From the NCBI RefSeq assembly GCF_033115175.1, contig NC_084827.1, forward strand, positions 128,053,701 through 128,117,700: DNA of 64,000 nt. Direction: 5' to 3'. Both the position numbers and the translations under genes were made by a program. This stretch comes from Lepus europaeus (Eukaryota > Chordata > Mammalia > Lagomorpha > Leporidae). This document shows, in pieces, positions 46,388-60,771 of this stretch. Below the pieces are notes generated by a model. That model saw only the letters and a program-made list of their open reading frames with translations, was not told where the DNA came from and did not search any database. Numbering within the stretch: position 1 is the first letter of the stretch; the number at the start of each line of letters is the position of its first letter.

Positions 46388-47918
46388 ACACAATTGAGAG
46401 AATGGAAGTTAAAACAATATAAATAACTGGGGTATGGTGCTTCCAGATTTACTTGAGACAGACCCAGTTTATGCTGTTGTCTCAGCCTAGTTAATAGTGA
46501 CACTGCCTTTAACTCTCACAATTATTTTAATTTGAAAGATAAATTATATGGTTACCCTGATAAATACAGAAACCTTGAGAGTAACAAGAACTTGCCTGAA
46601 AACAAACCTCACTCTCTTTCCTGCCTTGAATTCTGCATTTTTAGGACTGATTCTTGATTCTTTTAGTAGATGCACACACGAATGTTTTCTACCAATGTCT
46701 TTGATATGGTATTTGACTATTTTTTCAATGACTTTAAACCCTATAATAAATAGTGAAATAAGGAACGTAGCTATTCTTTCTCTCACATTTTAGCAAGTTT
46801 GACTTAGTCACACAATGGGAGAGGCAGGATATAGGATAGGCCCAGAATCAACTGGAGATCATTTGAGGTAGCTGCTACAGTATTAAGAGAGGGAAGGAGC
46901 CACATGCTAACCTCAGCTTGTGGGGCTGAAGAGCCAAATATCTTGTTCCAAGCTGGTTCTTTCAGTGGCAGAATTTTCCCCAAGCATTAGTTCTTCAGAA
47001 AGCCTCATTACACAGGGTCACCTTTGAACCTGTTGCCTACCTAATACCTTTCCAATAAATGCATTTTATGCTTCATTTAATGAGTTAATTTTGGTTATAT
47101 TTAGCTAAGAATCTTGATTAGAATTAGAACAACTGTAGAATTATTCAAGATTTTCTGGTATATGTATACAGAATTTTCAAAGTGCTTTACACCTTCCTTT
47201 GTTTTTCACATTATTCCTATTTATTTTCCTGTAACCGATGACACCATGGCTTAGATTTCTGGGCATGTAACCCAAATTGGTTATTTAACCATTCTTAGTT
47301 TTTGTTTTCTTACAAAACCTATAAATCACAAAAGTTGCAGAGTTTAGCCTCTGTAACATCTGAAATGCTATTTTAAACATACTATATAAATTATATGTAA
47401 TTACTACTGAAATGCTCTGTGTTATCACAATTGTCATACAGATTAAATGATAGAAAGAAGTAGCTGCTACAGTATTTCTCACATAAAACCATGGTTATTT
47501 TTACAATTATAGATATCTTAAAGAAGAAGCATTCTTTCTTCTTTCCAGATCTAACACATGAGTACATGTTTTTCAGATAGAACATAAGAGATGCCAAGCT
47601 TATAAAGAATAGATGTTTTAGGGAGTTTAAAATGTTATTTGAATTATTTATGAAGAAATTAAAGATAACAATGCATTTTATATAGGTCAGGGAATTGATT
47701 ACAAAATTTAGCAATTAAATAAACCCTATAACATTCCATAGTTTATTTTATGCAGGGAAACTAAAGTTCTGAAGAGCACAGATTCCAAAACTGTATGAGC
47801 ATAATTATCATATAAAAAAGAACACAACATCTTGAACCTTAGTCCATGGGTACTAGCTTTTAGTATCTGTAGATAAGGTCCAAGAATCTAGCTTTCCAAG
47901 AAGTCCCCAGGTAGCATC
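45951..47918. other. Intronic DNA; (GA)n at 46355-46388
   Basis: A GA-rich microsatellite sits at 46355-46388. No other element recognised in about 2 kb. Confidence 0.5.
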
Positions 47919-47935
47919 AAATACATATGGCTTGG

Positions 47936-48297
47936 GGCCAGTGCCATGGCTGACTAGGCTAATCCTCTGCCTGGGGCGCCGGCACCTTGGGTTCTAGTCC
48001 CAGCTGGGGCACCGGGTACTAGTCTGGGTTGCTCCTCTTCCAGTCCAGCTCTCTGCTGTGGCCCCAGAGGGCAGTGGAGGATGGCCCAAGTGCTTGGGCC
48101 CCTGCACCCACATGAGAGACCAGGAAGAATCACCTGGCTCCTGGCTTTGGCTCTGCACAGCGCCGGCCGTGGCGGCCAATTGGGGGAGTGAACCAACGGA
48201 AGGAAGGCCTTTCTCTCTGTCTCTATCACTGTCTATAACTCTCTCTCTCTTTCTCACTGTCTAACTCTGCTTGTCAAAAAAAAAAAAAAAAAAAAGA
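47936..48297 (+). repeat. Young C-SINE with 17-nt target-site duplication
   Basis: 'aaatacatatggcttgg' is found at 47919-47935 and 48298-48314. The A tail is at least 18 nt with a terminal interruption. Confidence 0.94.
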
Positions 48298-48314
48298 AAA
48301 TACATATGGCTTGG

Positions 48315-48948
48315 TTTCAATGAATCTATTTTAGAAGAATATCCAAGACCATACATTTATATGAGAGATGAGGCTCTGCTCTCATCCTTTCTAGGTTCTC
48401 TGTATACTACTCTCAACTTCTCATCACTAGAGTTTGACCCTTTAGAAAGCTAGCAGCAATATATTTGTTCATTTTAAAAAAGAAGAAAGAGAAGGAGGAG
48501 GTGGAGGAGAAAGACTAGAAAAACGTTTAGTTTGTTTAAATTTTAGTAGGATCTAACATCCATAGAGGAGATGAAAAGGTAAGATTGCACTTTGTAGGAA
48601 AAAATATCTAGTTTTAGATTCACCTTCCTGTGAAAAGTTAGCTCACTTCATCTATTCCCTTTTCAACTATCTTTGAATATTTTAGTTCATACAGAGATTA
48701 GAGATATTAATGTGGGTCATACTGTTTAATAATTTTCAGCATATGATATTTTCAAAATTATTTTGTTTTAATAGCAGAGCAAATGTTTGTGCCAATAATT
48801 TGGGATAACAATCAGTTAATTTAAAAAATATACAGACATGATAAGTTTATGAAATCTAAAGTGTTGCTAGGTACTTTGAAAAGTGTATCAAAGATTTAAC
48901 AATTAATAGCCAATATTTATAAATAAAATTACATATACTAATTATTTT
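48315..48948. other. Intronic DNA; purine-rich run 48474-48522
   Basis: A short AAG/GAG-rich tract, otherwise nothing recognised. Confidence 0.4.
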
Positions 48949-48965
48949 CTTATTAAATCAGATTT

Positions 48966-49304
48966 TTTTTTTATTTTTGACAGGCAGAGTGGACAGTGAG
49001 AGAGAGACAGAGAGAAAGGTCTTCCTTTTTGCCGTTGGTTCACCCTCCAATGGCCGCCGCGCTAGGCGCGCTGCGGCCAGCGCACTGCGCTGATCCGATG
49101 GCAGGAGCCAGGCGCTTATCCTGGTCTCCCATGGGGTGCAGGGCCCAAGCACTTGGGCCATCCTCCACTGCACTCCCTGGCCACAGCAGAGAGCTGGTCT
49201 GGAAGAGGGGCAACCGGGACAGGATTGGTGCCCCGACCGGGACTAGAACCCGGTGTGCCAGTGCCGCAAGGCGAAGGATTAGCCTAGTGAGCTGCGGCGC
49301 CGGC
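48966..49304 (-). repeat. Young C-SINE with 17-nt target-site duplication
   Basis: 'cttattaaatcagattt' occurs at 48949-48965 and 49305-49321. The CpG-rich head (49285-49304) is almost undecayed. Confidence 0.95.
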
Positions 49305-49321
49305 CTTATTAAATCAGATTT

Positions 49322-50690
49322 ATAATTTAAAGTGTTCTTTTGAATGCAAATTGAATTATTTTTATTTTTTGATAAGGTCTTGAAGTCATTGATTATATGT
49401 ATAGAATTATGTCTCATTATTATGTATAGTTTTCACTTATATTGTAAATACAATTACATTGGAATCAACTCAACATGAATGTGTGGTTGATTGTATTTAT
49501 TATAGCTCTGTTAAACTGCTAATTGCCTGTGTTTAATCCTTTCTAAATCATCTTTTCAAGCTATATCTTCAAACTTTGCAAATGAATCAATAATTTATCT
49601 AATGTTTTAATGTCTTGAGCACATATTCTGTGTCAAGTCCTTGTTACAAATTTATATAAAACATGTCATTTAATGATTGCAGCATCGATTTAATTAGTTT
49701 TATTCACAAACATTTTTTCTTTCATTTTCCTATCTTTTTCCTATTTTTTGTACCAAAGTTTGGTTACTTAATTAAAATTGCCATTATTTCTCGTTTGTTA
49801 TCTTATCAAAATAGTGTTCAACAAAGATATTTTCATGTTTCTCGTGTTACAGATAATTTAACAGAAGCTAGTCAATTAAATTAAATAAGTTCCAAGTGAT
49901 ATGTTTCATGGACATTATATACTGTACCAAGATAGAAAAAAATATTATTTAGTAAAATACTGCATGGTTTTAGTAAAATTAAGAGCATACATGTTTTACA
50001 GTACTCTCATGTTTTATAGTACTTTCAATATACTTTGCAAATTTTCCAGCTGTTTTTATTCCTACTGTTTTCAATCTTCTATTTACTATTAACAGTAACA
50101 AAAGTTCTTTCACTAAAGGAGATTAATAATTATTTGCAAGCCCTTTGTAGCTGCAAATGCATCATCATTCTTTTTAATATATCAATGAGTTTTCCATTTA
50201 TAGGTACAAGGTAAAAGAAGCTGCCCATTCTAATCACTGGGCTTTGCAGCACACATTTGTAGAGGATTGGCATTCAGCTTCGGACAGTTTTTAATGGGTA
50301 GATTATCTTTCCATTTTTTTCAGAAGATTATTTTCAGGGAAAGGACAAGAAATTGAAAAGATACAAGGCCTTTTAATATATGTTTCGGTACAATGCTGGT
50401 GTTTCTAAATTTCTTCTCTCCTAATTGCTGGTTAAGCTTCCAAGGCAAGGAGCAGGGATTGAGAGGAGGGAGGAGAAAAATACTTTGCTATGTGTGGGTA
50501 GGCAATATCAAGAAGGAACCTTTGAACAACTTTTTGGCTTGATTTGTAAAAAAAATGTTTCCTATTCTGTCTGTCCCCATCTAGTAGTCCAAGACTAAAT
50601 TGCTTTATGTCAATTATCAGAAAAAGATAAAAACTAAAAATTGATAGAATTTTTTAAATCAAGCTTGTTTTAGGGTATATTCATGCTGTT
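49322..50690. other. Intronic DNA, nothing recognised
   Basis: About 1.4 kb of AT-rich sequence without identifiable repeats. Confidence 0.4.
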
Positions 50691-51010
50691 AGGGCTAGCA
50701 TTGTGCTGCAGTAGGTTAAGCTGCTGAATTGTGACACCACCATCCCATATCAGAGTGCCAGTTCAAGTTTTGGGAATGCTGCTTCCAATCTAACTTCCTG
50801 TGAATGTGCTTGGGAAGGCAGTGAAACAAAGTCCAAGTAATTGGACCCATGTGGGAGACCTAGAAGGAGTTCCAGCCATCTGGCTTCAGCCTGGCCAAGC
50901 CCAGACTGTTGAGGGTACTTTGGGAATGAACCAGCAGATAGAAGCACTCTCTCTGTCTCTCTATATCTTCACTGTCATTCTGCCTTTCAAAAAAAATTAA
51001 AAAAAAATAA
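50691..51010 (+). repeat. Old C-SINE
   Basis: 'agggctagcattgtgctgca' head, 'tctgcctttcaaaaaaaatt' tail; flanking 'attcatg' repeats may be the target-site duplication. Confidence 0.85.
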
Positions 51011-51114
51011 ATTCATGATTTTATTTAAGATAATTTATGATCCAGAATATCCCCAAGTATTCAAGAGGAATAGGATCATTTGTTATATTAAGGGTGTTTT
51101 TCTGCTTAAAATAT

Positions 51115-51449
51115 ATTTTTTAAAAGATTCATTTATTTATTTGAAAGTCAGAGTTACACAGAGAGAGGAGAGGCAGAGAAAGAGAGAGAGATCTTCCATC
51201 CCATAGTTCAGTCCCCAGTTGGCCGTAACGGCCGGAGCTGCGCTGATCCAAAGCCAAGAGCCAGGAGCTTCTTCTGGGTCTCCTGTGCAGGTGCAGGGGC
51301 CCAAGGACTTGGGCCATCCTCTACTGCTTTCCCAGGCCATAGCAGAGAGCTGGATTGGAATTGGAGCAGCTGGGAGTAGAACCGGCGCCCATATGGGATG
51401 CTGGCGCTATAGGCTAGGGCGTTAACCCACTGCACCACAGCGCCAGCCC
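51115..51449 (-). repeat. C-SINE with target-site duplication
   Basis: 'ctgcttaaaatat' is present at 51102-51114 and 51450-51462. Its complete head is at the right. Confidence 0.92.
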
Positions 51450-51462
51450 CTGCTTAAAATAT

Positions 51463-52963
51463 TTTAGTAACTTTTGCAGTGGAAAATAAAGGATGTCAAC
51501 ATAGTTTATTGCAGAAAAGCAGCTAGAATCAGTTAGTGGTGACTGAAAGTAAAATTGATGATAAACATCCTTACAATAGAAGTTCACAAGATAGTATCTC
51601 ACCTTTACATATCACTTCTTCTAAGTTCGTATTTTCATATAAATATGTGTTCATAATACAAAAAACACTTGAATTGTTAGTCAGGCTAATACCATTATTA
51701 CCTCTACTTTACTGATGAGGAACGAAAGAGAATCCAAGTGTTTGTTAGTGATTCAGTCCAATCTGGTCTTGGGTTGTGTTGTCATCTTAACCACAATAAA
51801 TAGCCATGTCTGTTAATGCTTACAAAAGACATCTTTTCATTTGATTATTTATAACCTTTAACTATACTCTGGCTGAACTATGGACTTTTAACTTCTTATT
51901 TGTTGAACTCTTTAATAAGTGAAGCACTAGACCTTGAGCCATAATGTAAATTAAAATGTTATCTCAAAAATAAAAAAGCAAAAATATGATAAAGTTATAA
52001 ATCCTTCCATTTTACAAAGCAGAGAAGCCAGGTAATCATACAGCATAAATTTACTCTATTACTCATAAAGATACTCTACATTCTACACTTAACAAATTAT
52101 GATTAAACTATGTGTAACAAAAGTATGGCTAATAATAATTAAGTACATAATTCCCCAATAATTGTTGAAGTATATCCAAGAATGTACTCAGCATAGCTAC
52201 TTATTGTGGTTGAGAGATATTAAAGACAGTTTATATGGAAATAGTTAAAATTATGTAGCCGTAACGCCTAGTGATTACTTTAATGTCAGGCTTGTCTTTG
52301 AGTCCCTCTGATCTTTGAGCCAAATTTGTATTATAATCCATTAACTTTCCTTAATACAAATTAAAATAAACAAATTGTATGGCAGTATAAATAAAATATA
52401 TTGATTAAATTTCAGCGAAATGTACTTGTTCTGAATATTGTTTCACAAAATGGAGAAAATTGTAAGCCATAATTTTATACCAGAAGACTTTCTGTGAAAA
52501 TAAAGTTATGTTGTTGACAGCAAATAGAAGGCTAAGTGATTTTTATTTTTACTTTAGCAACCATCTCTCACTAAAACCTGGCAAAATTGATTCGTTTATT
52601 TACTCATCAAAGTGAATTAAGCAGATCAATAATATGATCTCGTGATCACCATTTCTCCCCCTGATAAATGTCTCATCATCAGAGTGTGGAATAACACGTC
52701 TTCTCCTTGTCTAATTTTGTTGAAAGTCATTCCAAAGTGCAGTATAATATTACAATAAGTGGAGGATAAAGAAAGGCTGAATTTCAAATGGAAGGCAAAA
52801 ATAGCAAATGAAGTAAGAATTGTAATAAGCATTCTGTAGAGAAGTGTGCTAATTATTGATAGGATAAAAAATGTGGTACAATAATTACTTGATCAATTCC
52901 ACCAGTTGTAAACATGAGCAAATTACTGATATTTTTTACAATTTCATTTTCCAAAGGCACATT
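51463..52963. other. Intronic DNA, nothing recognised
   Basis: About 1.5 kb, AT-rich, no repeat family recognised. Confidence 0.4.
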
Positions 52964-53255
52964 AAAATTGAGAGAGAAAGAGAAAGAGAAGGCGAGAGAG
53001 AGAGCAAGAGAGAAAAACTTCCCATACTCTCATTGACTCCTCAAATGCCTGCAACATCCAGGAAATCAAATCTGGAAATCCCCTGTTGGTAGCAAGTTAC
53101 AAGTACTTGAGCCATCACCTACTGCCTCCCACTGTGCACATTAGCATAAAACAGGAATTCAGAGCAGAGATGGGAGTTGAACCCAGGCATACAAATGTGG
53201 GAGGCAGCTGTCTCAAAGGGCATCATAACCACAATACCAAATGAGGACCACTACT
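52964..53255 (-). repeat. Very old C-SINE
   Basis: GA-rich stretch at 52968-53010, then a diverged body with 'cttgagccatcacctactgc'; the ends are uncertain. Confidence 0.65.
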
Positions 53256-53394
53256 ATTTTTAATTGCAGCAAATATTTAATAAGAATTTACCTAACAATT
53301 AGATATTTGGATTTTTAACATATTTTGCTTTTTGTACACTTAATTCCTATGATCAAGAATAGTTAATAGATGATGTGGGCATATATATATATAT

Positions 53395-55060
53395 CACAAC
53401 AGACAAAGAGATAGTACCAGAACTAACAAATCTAGAAAAAATGCTAAAATTCATAAGGAAACACAAAAGACCCCAAATGGCTAAAGCAATCATAACAAAA
53501 ACACAGCTGAAGATACATCACATTACAGGTTTTAAGACAACGTATGGGGCAGTTGTAATCAAAACAGGCTGGTACTGGCAAGAAATAGACATATAGACCA
53601 ATGGAATACAATAGAAAACTCAGAAATTAATACACATATTTATAACCAACTAATCTTTGATAAACAAGCTAATATCAATCCCTGGAGAAAGGGCAATGTC
53701 AACAACAAATGGTATTTGGGAAATTGGATCTATGCATGCAGAAGTATGAAATAAGACCCCTAAATTATACCTTATGCAAAAATCAACCCAAAATGAATCA
53801 AGGATCTAAATCTATGATATGATACCATCAAATTACCAGAGGAAAACATAGAGGATAACTCTGCAAGACATTGGCATAGGCAAAGACTTATTGCAAAAGT
53901 CCCCAGAAGCACAGACAGTAAATTAAAAAAAAAAATAGACAAATGGAATTACATTGAGCTAAGCACCTTGTGCATTGCAAAGGAAACACTTAATGAAGTA
54001 AAAGGCAACCAACAGAATATTAGAAAATACTCACAAACTTTGCAACTGATGAAGGATTAATATTCAGGATCTATAAAGAGCTCAAGAAGCTCAACAAAAA
54101 CACCAGTTAAGAAATGGGCAAAGAACATGAACAGGCATTTTCAAAGAATGAAACTCAAATGGCCAACAGACCATGAAAAAAATATTCAAGATCAGTGGTT
54201 ATCAGGGAAATGCAGATAAAAGCCACAACGAGGTTTTACCTCACTCCATTTAGAATAGCTGTCATCCAAAAATTAAAAAAAAAAAACAGTAAATGTTGAA
54301 TGTGAGGAAACTATATCTCAATATATTGTTGGTGGGAATGTAAACTAGTACAACCACTGTGGAAGACAGTATGGAGGTTCCTCAGAAATTTTAAAATAGG
54401 TCTACCATATGACCCAACCATTCCTATTCATGTGAATTTATCCAAATGAAAAGACATCAACATATGAAAGAGATAAAAGTGCCCCATGTATATTATAGCT
54501 CAATTCACAATTGTTAAGATATGGAATCAACCCAGATGTCCATCAATTGCTGAATGGATGAAGAAACTATTGTGTATATATACACTATAGAATACTACTC
54601 AGCCATAAAAAATAGTAAAACCCTCTCTTTGCAAAATAGAAATGGATGAAACTGTAAACTATTTTGCTTAGTGAAATATGTCAGTCCCCAAAAGAAAAAC
54701 CATCATATGTTTTTTTCTGATATGTGGCAGTCAATATAGAATACAAGAAAATGTGTAGTAATGAAATGGATATCATGTGATACGATTATTGTTTTTAGCC
54801 CTTTTTTTATACTCCTGTGAAACTGTGGTCTTCCTACTTTTTTCTAGTTGAATATTATGGGTAGTGATGAATTTAGCCTGTGATTATAGAGTTGGTTGGA
54901 ATTATGTCTGCAAAATTTAAATGAAAAAAAGGAAAGAAGAAGGAGACTGAGGGAAGGAGAAGGGGAGGGAGAAGAGTATGATTGTCTTCTTCAAATAGTA
55001 ACTATGAAGTAAAATCTGTTCTTTGTATTAGTAAAAAAACAAACATAAGCAAGATATGCT
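53395..55060 (+). repeat. Old L1 ORF2 C-terminal region and 3' UTR
   Basis: 'atgctaaaattcataaggaa', 'acaggctggtactggcaaga', 'gaaaactcagaaattaat', 'gaaatgggcaaagaacatga', 'ttggtgggaatgtaaactag' and 'tggaagacagtatggaggtt' follow the order of L1 ORF2 from beyond the RT domain to the C-terminus. The 3' UTR follows, with a GA-rich patch near 54930-54975. Stops and indels are frequent; the only frame of note (53375-53596) covers a small part. Confidence 0.85.
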
Positions 55061-55092
55061 TCCATCAATTTTATAATTTCAGAAACCTAGAG

Positions 55093-55094
<2 letters not shown>

Positions 55095-55123
<29 letters not shown>
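55095..55123. repeat. (AT)n microsatellite
   Basis: About 14 AT units. Confidence 0.95.
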
Positions 55124-55126
<3 letters not shown>

Positions 55127-58100
55127 CTCCTAGAATTTTGGAAATTTTCTCCAAACATTTTCTCATGTCTATTTTATATCTAGAATGATTTAGAAAAGAA
55201 ATTTTCCAGACAAAATATTTTTGTCTTTCTACTGTTAACAACACTGATGTATCATTTTAGTAATATATGTAGGTATTTAGAATAAAAACTTTGGAAATCT
55301 TAATTTCCTAGTAAAATACATTGTTAACATGATTATTCATCTAAGTATCAAATTATTCCAGCATTAGCCTTTATATGAATAATTACTCATGTTCATGTAT
55401 TTGGATATGCTTGAATGTCTTTTATCTGGATTTCTGGATGGGAAAGCTTTATAATTTGTAGATTTATATGTGAATGCACACGTATGTAATAGAGAGATTA
55501 TAGTTTTTATTTGCAGTACATATTTCTATACTGCCACAATACATATTTATTAATCACCTCTGTGTACCAAATACTGTAGTAAGCACTGTTAATGCAATGT
55601 TAGGCAATAAGACTTGGTTGTTTCCTTATATAGTACTGAGGTCTCCAAAGTGGGGTGTATGTACCCTAGAAAGTGTGCAATATGAATGTAATTGATTAAG
55701 CATAAGTAGAAATAAAAGAATGTTCATATTTATGATTATTTCATTTTAAATTATTTTATGTTATTTCATAATATGTAGAAAATAATGTGTTGTGCTAGCT
55801 CTATAATTTTTGTTAATAGAATTATGCTGTCAAATAAATTCATATGTTGGATTAGCATATGAGAAAAAATTAAATGCAATGACAATTTTATGGCTGAAGA
55901 CAGACTTTTTAAATATGGATTGAATTTTGAAGCATTTTAAAACATTGCAATTAACATTAATTTGCAGATAGTATGTTCTAGACGAATTCCCAGTCATTTA
56001 ATTTGCCCCAATGTATTTTATTCTAATGGGCCTTATTTGGTAAGTACTCTGTGTATTATTTGTAAGTGTCGCTCTAATTCAAGTAATCTGACTCCAGTGA
56101 TAGTATGTCCCTCACATGTCAATTCATTGAAAGGTTTCAGTAATAACTGAAAATCAGGAAGTATTGTATTAATAGTTTTAAACTATTTTGCATTATTTAC
56201 ATTTTTACATTGTGTCATGAAATAGGATATTTTTCTATTCCTGTGAAATACAATCTTCACATAGTATTAAAGTGATTTGGAGTACATTCTTATGTGCCAT
56301 TTGAGTTTTTATCAAATATTGAATGAAACTTGAACCTTAAAATTTGCTGAGCACTGCACCAAGACCTGGGAACACAGAGTCTATTGATATTAATTTTCTG
56401 CACCAAAGGAACCTCAACATTATTCAGGATATTAATATATTACATATGTAATGCTGAATGAAAAACTTCCCTTCCCCCTTCAATAAAATTTAGCTTTACC
56501 AAAATCAGTTCATGTCACATATATTTTGATGTGTGTCGAATTATTATTTCATCTTTTTTGTCATTTTAAATAATACATAAGTTTTGTTATCTAGTTTTTA
56601 ATCTGATTTCAGAAAGCACTATGACAGTATTCAGGAAAAGTACAAAATTACTGCAAATGAAAAGAATATATTTGTAGAGAATGGTCTTGAGTGTGTGCAT
56701 ATGATAAGATAAATTGAGAGTCACATTATTTTGTGAGAGACTTATTTAAATAAATAAGCTTAAAAGCAAACTAAAGAAGGCCAAGGATCTGGAACCAGGA
56801 AATAGATTCTCAAGAAAATCTTCAGTGCCATTTGATTACTATCCACAAAGGATACAGATAAAAATTATTTGATTATTGCCTGCAAAGTAAACTGGAAAAA
56901 TGGTATTTGAAGAACAGGTGTTCACATGACAAAAATGTGATATTGCAATGAGAAACCAATAAAAAATAACAAGACAAAATAATCTGTCCTCCCTATCAAC
57001 TGCACTGCAATACTCCACAGGAGAGAATCCACGTGCTATAAAGCAGATAAGAATGTCATTTTCTCTTCTGCTGGAAAATGGAGAAGTAGGTACTTAAGCA
57101 ACAATTATTTTGCAGTATGTTTTCTTTTGTTCTAATCATGGAAAAAGTAAAAAAAATGTTTTAGTATTAGCTGTTTGCTAATTGAAATCCACATTCACAG
57201 TGAATAGTTAAGGTTTCATCCTCAAAATTAAAAAACAAAAGAGAAGTCACTGTATATATGACATTACAGAATAATAGAAAATAAAAAATAAAATTTTCTA
57301 AAAACAAAAGTCTGATATGAATTAAAAACAAATGCTCATTTTAATGATTTCATAAATTAGAAAATTCTTGATTAAAAGATAAAGATTAATACCCCTAAAG
57401 GGCATATCTTTTGCTTTTGGGAAAACCACCTATTTTAAAAAGTTGTTAACAGGATTTTGAATAAGTCCAGAAATTATTGAAGATTACTCAAATAAATTAT
57501 GGTACTCTACCAAATTCGTGTATATTATAAACAAGATCAGATCATATTTTTCATATTTGTTAGATTAGTTATTTCAAGAAATATGGTTTATTATCTTTTA
57601 TGCATTGCTTTGAATCAGATTAATGGTCATTAAAATCATGCCAACTTTTCATAAGTGACACCCTGTATATCACTAAAATACACATTTGAAAATCACATCC
57701 AAGCTGAAGCCTGACATTTAGCACCAGTAGAAGTACACTACATTTAAAGTACAATAGTCATTACATTGTCCAGTGTCTTAAAAAAAATCACATTCACAAT
57801 CCCATGCATGAACAGACATGCACCCCACATAGAGGATTTGTCAAATGTTAATTGTAATATTATGAATAAAGTTGTTTGGGGTTCATACTACTCTATTTCC
57901 TAGGAGCCAAAGTTTAAGTAAATTATCTGATTTTAAGGGGAAAGCAAAATCAATTATACTTACAGAATAGTATCAAGAAGTCAGTCAGGATGCTTTATTT
58001 GAACAATCAGTCAAATGGACTGAGAATTCTTAGATATGTTTGTTCTTCCAAGTGTCTTAGCAGCATGTCAGGATTCCTTGCAATTTATTGACAAGGGTAG

Positions 58101-59387
58101 TTAAAACAATTCTGATCTATTGATCTATTTGCAATTAATAATAGTTTGAAGTTCAATTGGTCCTTTTGTTATTCAAATAGTCTTTCATGCAATGTTGATT
58201 TAAATTACTGTAAAAATGGTTGTGCTACAAAATAAATGTACTTAGTATAAGCTGGATTTACACTTAAAATGATTAAGTTTCATGTTATACATGTATTTTG
58301 TCACAATGAAGAAGACCTATAAAATAACAAATCTATTGCCTTGCTGTAAATACAATGCTTCTAGCCTTCTGTGAATGTATTTCACCTCACTTTGTTACAA
58401 ATATAATTTAAAGTACCTAAATTCCATTGTTCTCATAATGATGCACATGCATATCTGCATGGGAGGGATATGATCTGTATATTTTTTCATAGTACCAGCA
58501 GTGATTTTTTACAGACGTCATCTGCCAACTTGGATCACTTACAATCTGGAGAAGACACACATTTTCCTAAACTGTGAATTATTCATAACGTAGGTTCCAG
58601 GTTGTAATTAAAACCTGGAGCTTCATCTGTACTATTTGACTTCTACGATACTATAGTAGATCTTCTGCCTTCTATGAAATATGGATTTACATTTTATTTT
58701 CTAAACTTTTAATCACTTATTTCCCATTTGTTTTAATTATGAAACATTCTTCATGAAAGCTGGTTATCAGTCCAAACTGATTTCTGCATAGTTTTGATAT
58801 TTATAACCAAAAAGCATAGCAACTGATTGATTAAATAATTCTGCATTACAGAGTATATTTTGAAAATAGATCATTTTGGTGAAAGAGGATGGATGGGTGT
58901 CATGCAAACTGCTTCTGCAGATTGAATTCCAATATTATATCATGGCAGTAAGTGATTGCTTGTCAATGATGGGCACGTTCTCTTACTGCCTCCAGGCATT
59001 TAAATAAGCAGGATACTTTTGTTATACATAAAAGGGACTTCTGGTATTACATAAATAATTAACACTTGCTGAACTATATCGGAAATTTTAAATTCAGGAG
59101 TACCCAAATGAAAATCTCAAGGATCAGATTGTGGGGCTCTGAGAGTACAGAAATAATAATAAATAAATATGTTTTTTTCTGTAACAACCATCAATTCCAA
59201 TAATATAGAGTGTAAGTGACATTACGTTAAAATTTATGCCAACATTTATAAAGCATGAGCAATTAGGTTCTAAAATTCATTAAGCACTTTATTATTTCTT
59301 ACCTATCTATGTTTTCTTTACAGAGTCATATATGTTAAATTTATTGGAAAATTGAAGTCAACATGAAACTTTCAGATAATTGTATAG
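55124..59387. other. Intronic stretch of about 4.3 kb without recognised SINE or L1
   Basis: Long AT-rich interval. A phrase near 55647 ('ccaaagtggggtgtatgtac') is reminiscent of hAT DNA transposon ends, but no terminal inverted repeat could be found. As a repeat-poor interval it may hold constrained non-coding DNA. Confidence 0.4.
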
Positions 59388-59700
59388 GGGTGGGTATCTG
59401 GTGCAGAAGTTAAGATACCACTTGGGCTGTCCCAATCTCATTGGGCTGAGTCTAATTCTCAGATATTCTCTTGATTCTAGTGTTCTACTAAGGAGCACCC
59501 TGGGAGGCAACAAATGATGACTCAAACAGTTGGGTCCCTGCCACCCATGTAGAAGATTGGACTGAGTTCCAGATTCGTTGCTTTAGCCTCACCCTGCCCC
59601 AGCTCTTGCAGGCATTTGGGGAGTAAACCAGCACGTGGAAGGAGTCTCACTGTCAGACTGGCTCTCTCTGTGCACCTTTCAAATAAATAAATAAATAAAA
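59388..59700 (+). repeat. Old C-SINE
   Basis: 'tgggtatctggtgcagaagt' head with many substitutions and an (AATA)n tail at 59682-59699. Confidence 0.82.
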
Positions 59701-59921
59701 CTTTAAATTAATAATTACATAATGTAATATTTTACAACCATATTGATAAAGAGCAGGCGGGACCTATAGCTATGTTATTAAAATAATCTAGATAAATTTG
59801 TATTTTTTTCATTACACAAAGATGAATACTCCTAGAGTTTAACTAAATTGTTTTTCATAATGAACAAAGAATCTAAGTGGTGGAAATAGATGTAGATAAG
59901 TAAGATAAAAAGTAAAATTTT

Positions 59922-60261
59922 GCCGGCACCGCGGCTCAGTAGGCTAATCCTCCGCCTTGTGGCGCCAGCACACCAGGTTCTGGTCCTGGTCGGGGCACCG
60001 ATCCTGTCCCGGTTGCCCCTCTTCCAGGCCAGCTCTCTGCTGTGGCCAGGGAGTGCAGTGGAGGATGGCCCAAGTGCTTGGGCCCTGCACCCCATGGGAG
60101 ACCAGGATAAGCACCTGGCTCCTGCCATCGGATCAGCGCGGTGCGCCGGCCGCAGCGCGCCTAGCGCGGTGGCCATTGGAGGGTGAACCAACGGCAAAAA
60201 GGAAGACCTTTCTCTCTGTCTCCCTCTACTGTCCACTCTGCCTGTCCAAAAAAAAAAAAAA
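59922..60261 (+). repeat. Young C-SINE with target-site duplication
   Basis: 'agtaaaatttt' is present at 59911-59921 and 60262-60272, with A-rich extension on the left side. CpG-rich head and clean A15 tail. Confidence 0.94.
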
Positions 60262-60272
60262 AGTAAAATTTT

Positions 60273-60758
60273 AAGTTGGACAGATTTCAGAAATCTTGTT
60301 TCCATTTCTTTTTATCTCTTATGGTACAAAGTTCACTGGAACAAATCATTTTATGTTAGGTTATTTATTACCAGTCCATCAAATAATAGGATTCATCCAT
60401 CAATTTATTTTGAGCAATATTTCTATAATTTCATAAAATTTTTCTTTGAGATTTTAATAAAAGCTTTACATGCAATTTATTGTTTTTTTTAAATTTTATG
60501 CATTTAAATACTTACAGATACTTACAAATAACTTTGATGATTTTTTGATAAATGATTATTAAAGGGCAGGCTGATCTTTCAATTCTTACAATCTCTTGCA
60601 TCAGTTCTTGTGTATTTTGGGTACAAATTGTTATATTTCCAGCACTGTGAATTCAGTTAAAATATCTGTCTAATACATTTCAAAATCCTCTCCTTCCATT
60701 TAACACTGCATTAGAGATTACATAAAATTATTGAGAGAATTTGTTCTACTTGAATCTG
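60273..60758. other. Intronic DNA, nothing recognised
   Basis: No identifiable element. Confidence 0.4.
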
Positions 60759-60771
60759 TAAAGCCATTTTT

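Noticed and set aside
55640..56160. Possible hAT (Zaphod/Charlie-like) DNA transposon remnant
   Set aside because: Only one short phrase is suggestive, and terminal inverted repeats with an 8-bp duplication were not found.
59832..60305. 157-codon - strand frame (and similar frames at 39395, 49040, 20838, 60711)
   Set aside because: These are read-throughs of young C-SINE copies, which recur with near-identical peptides at every such SINE in the window.
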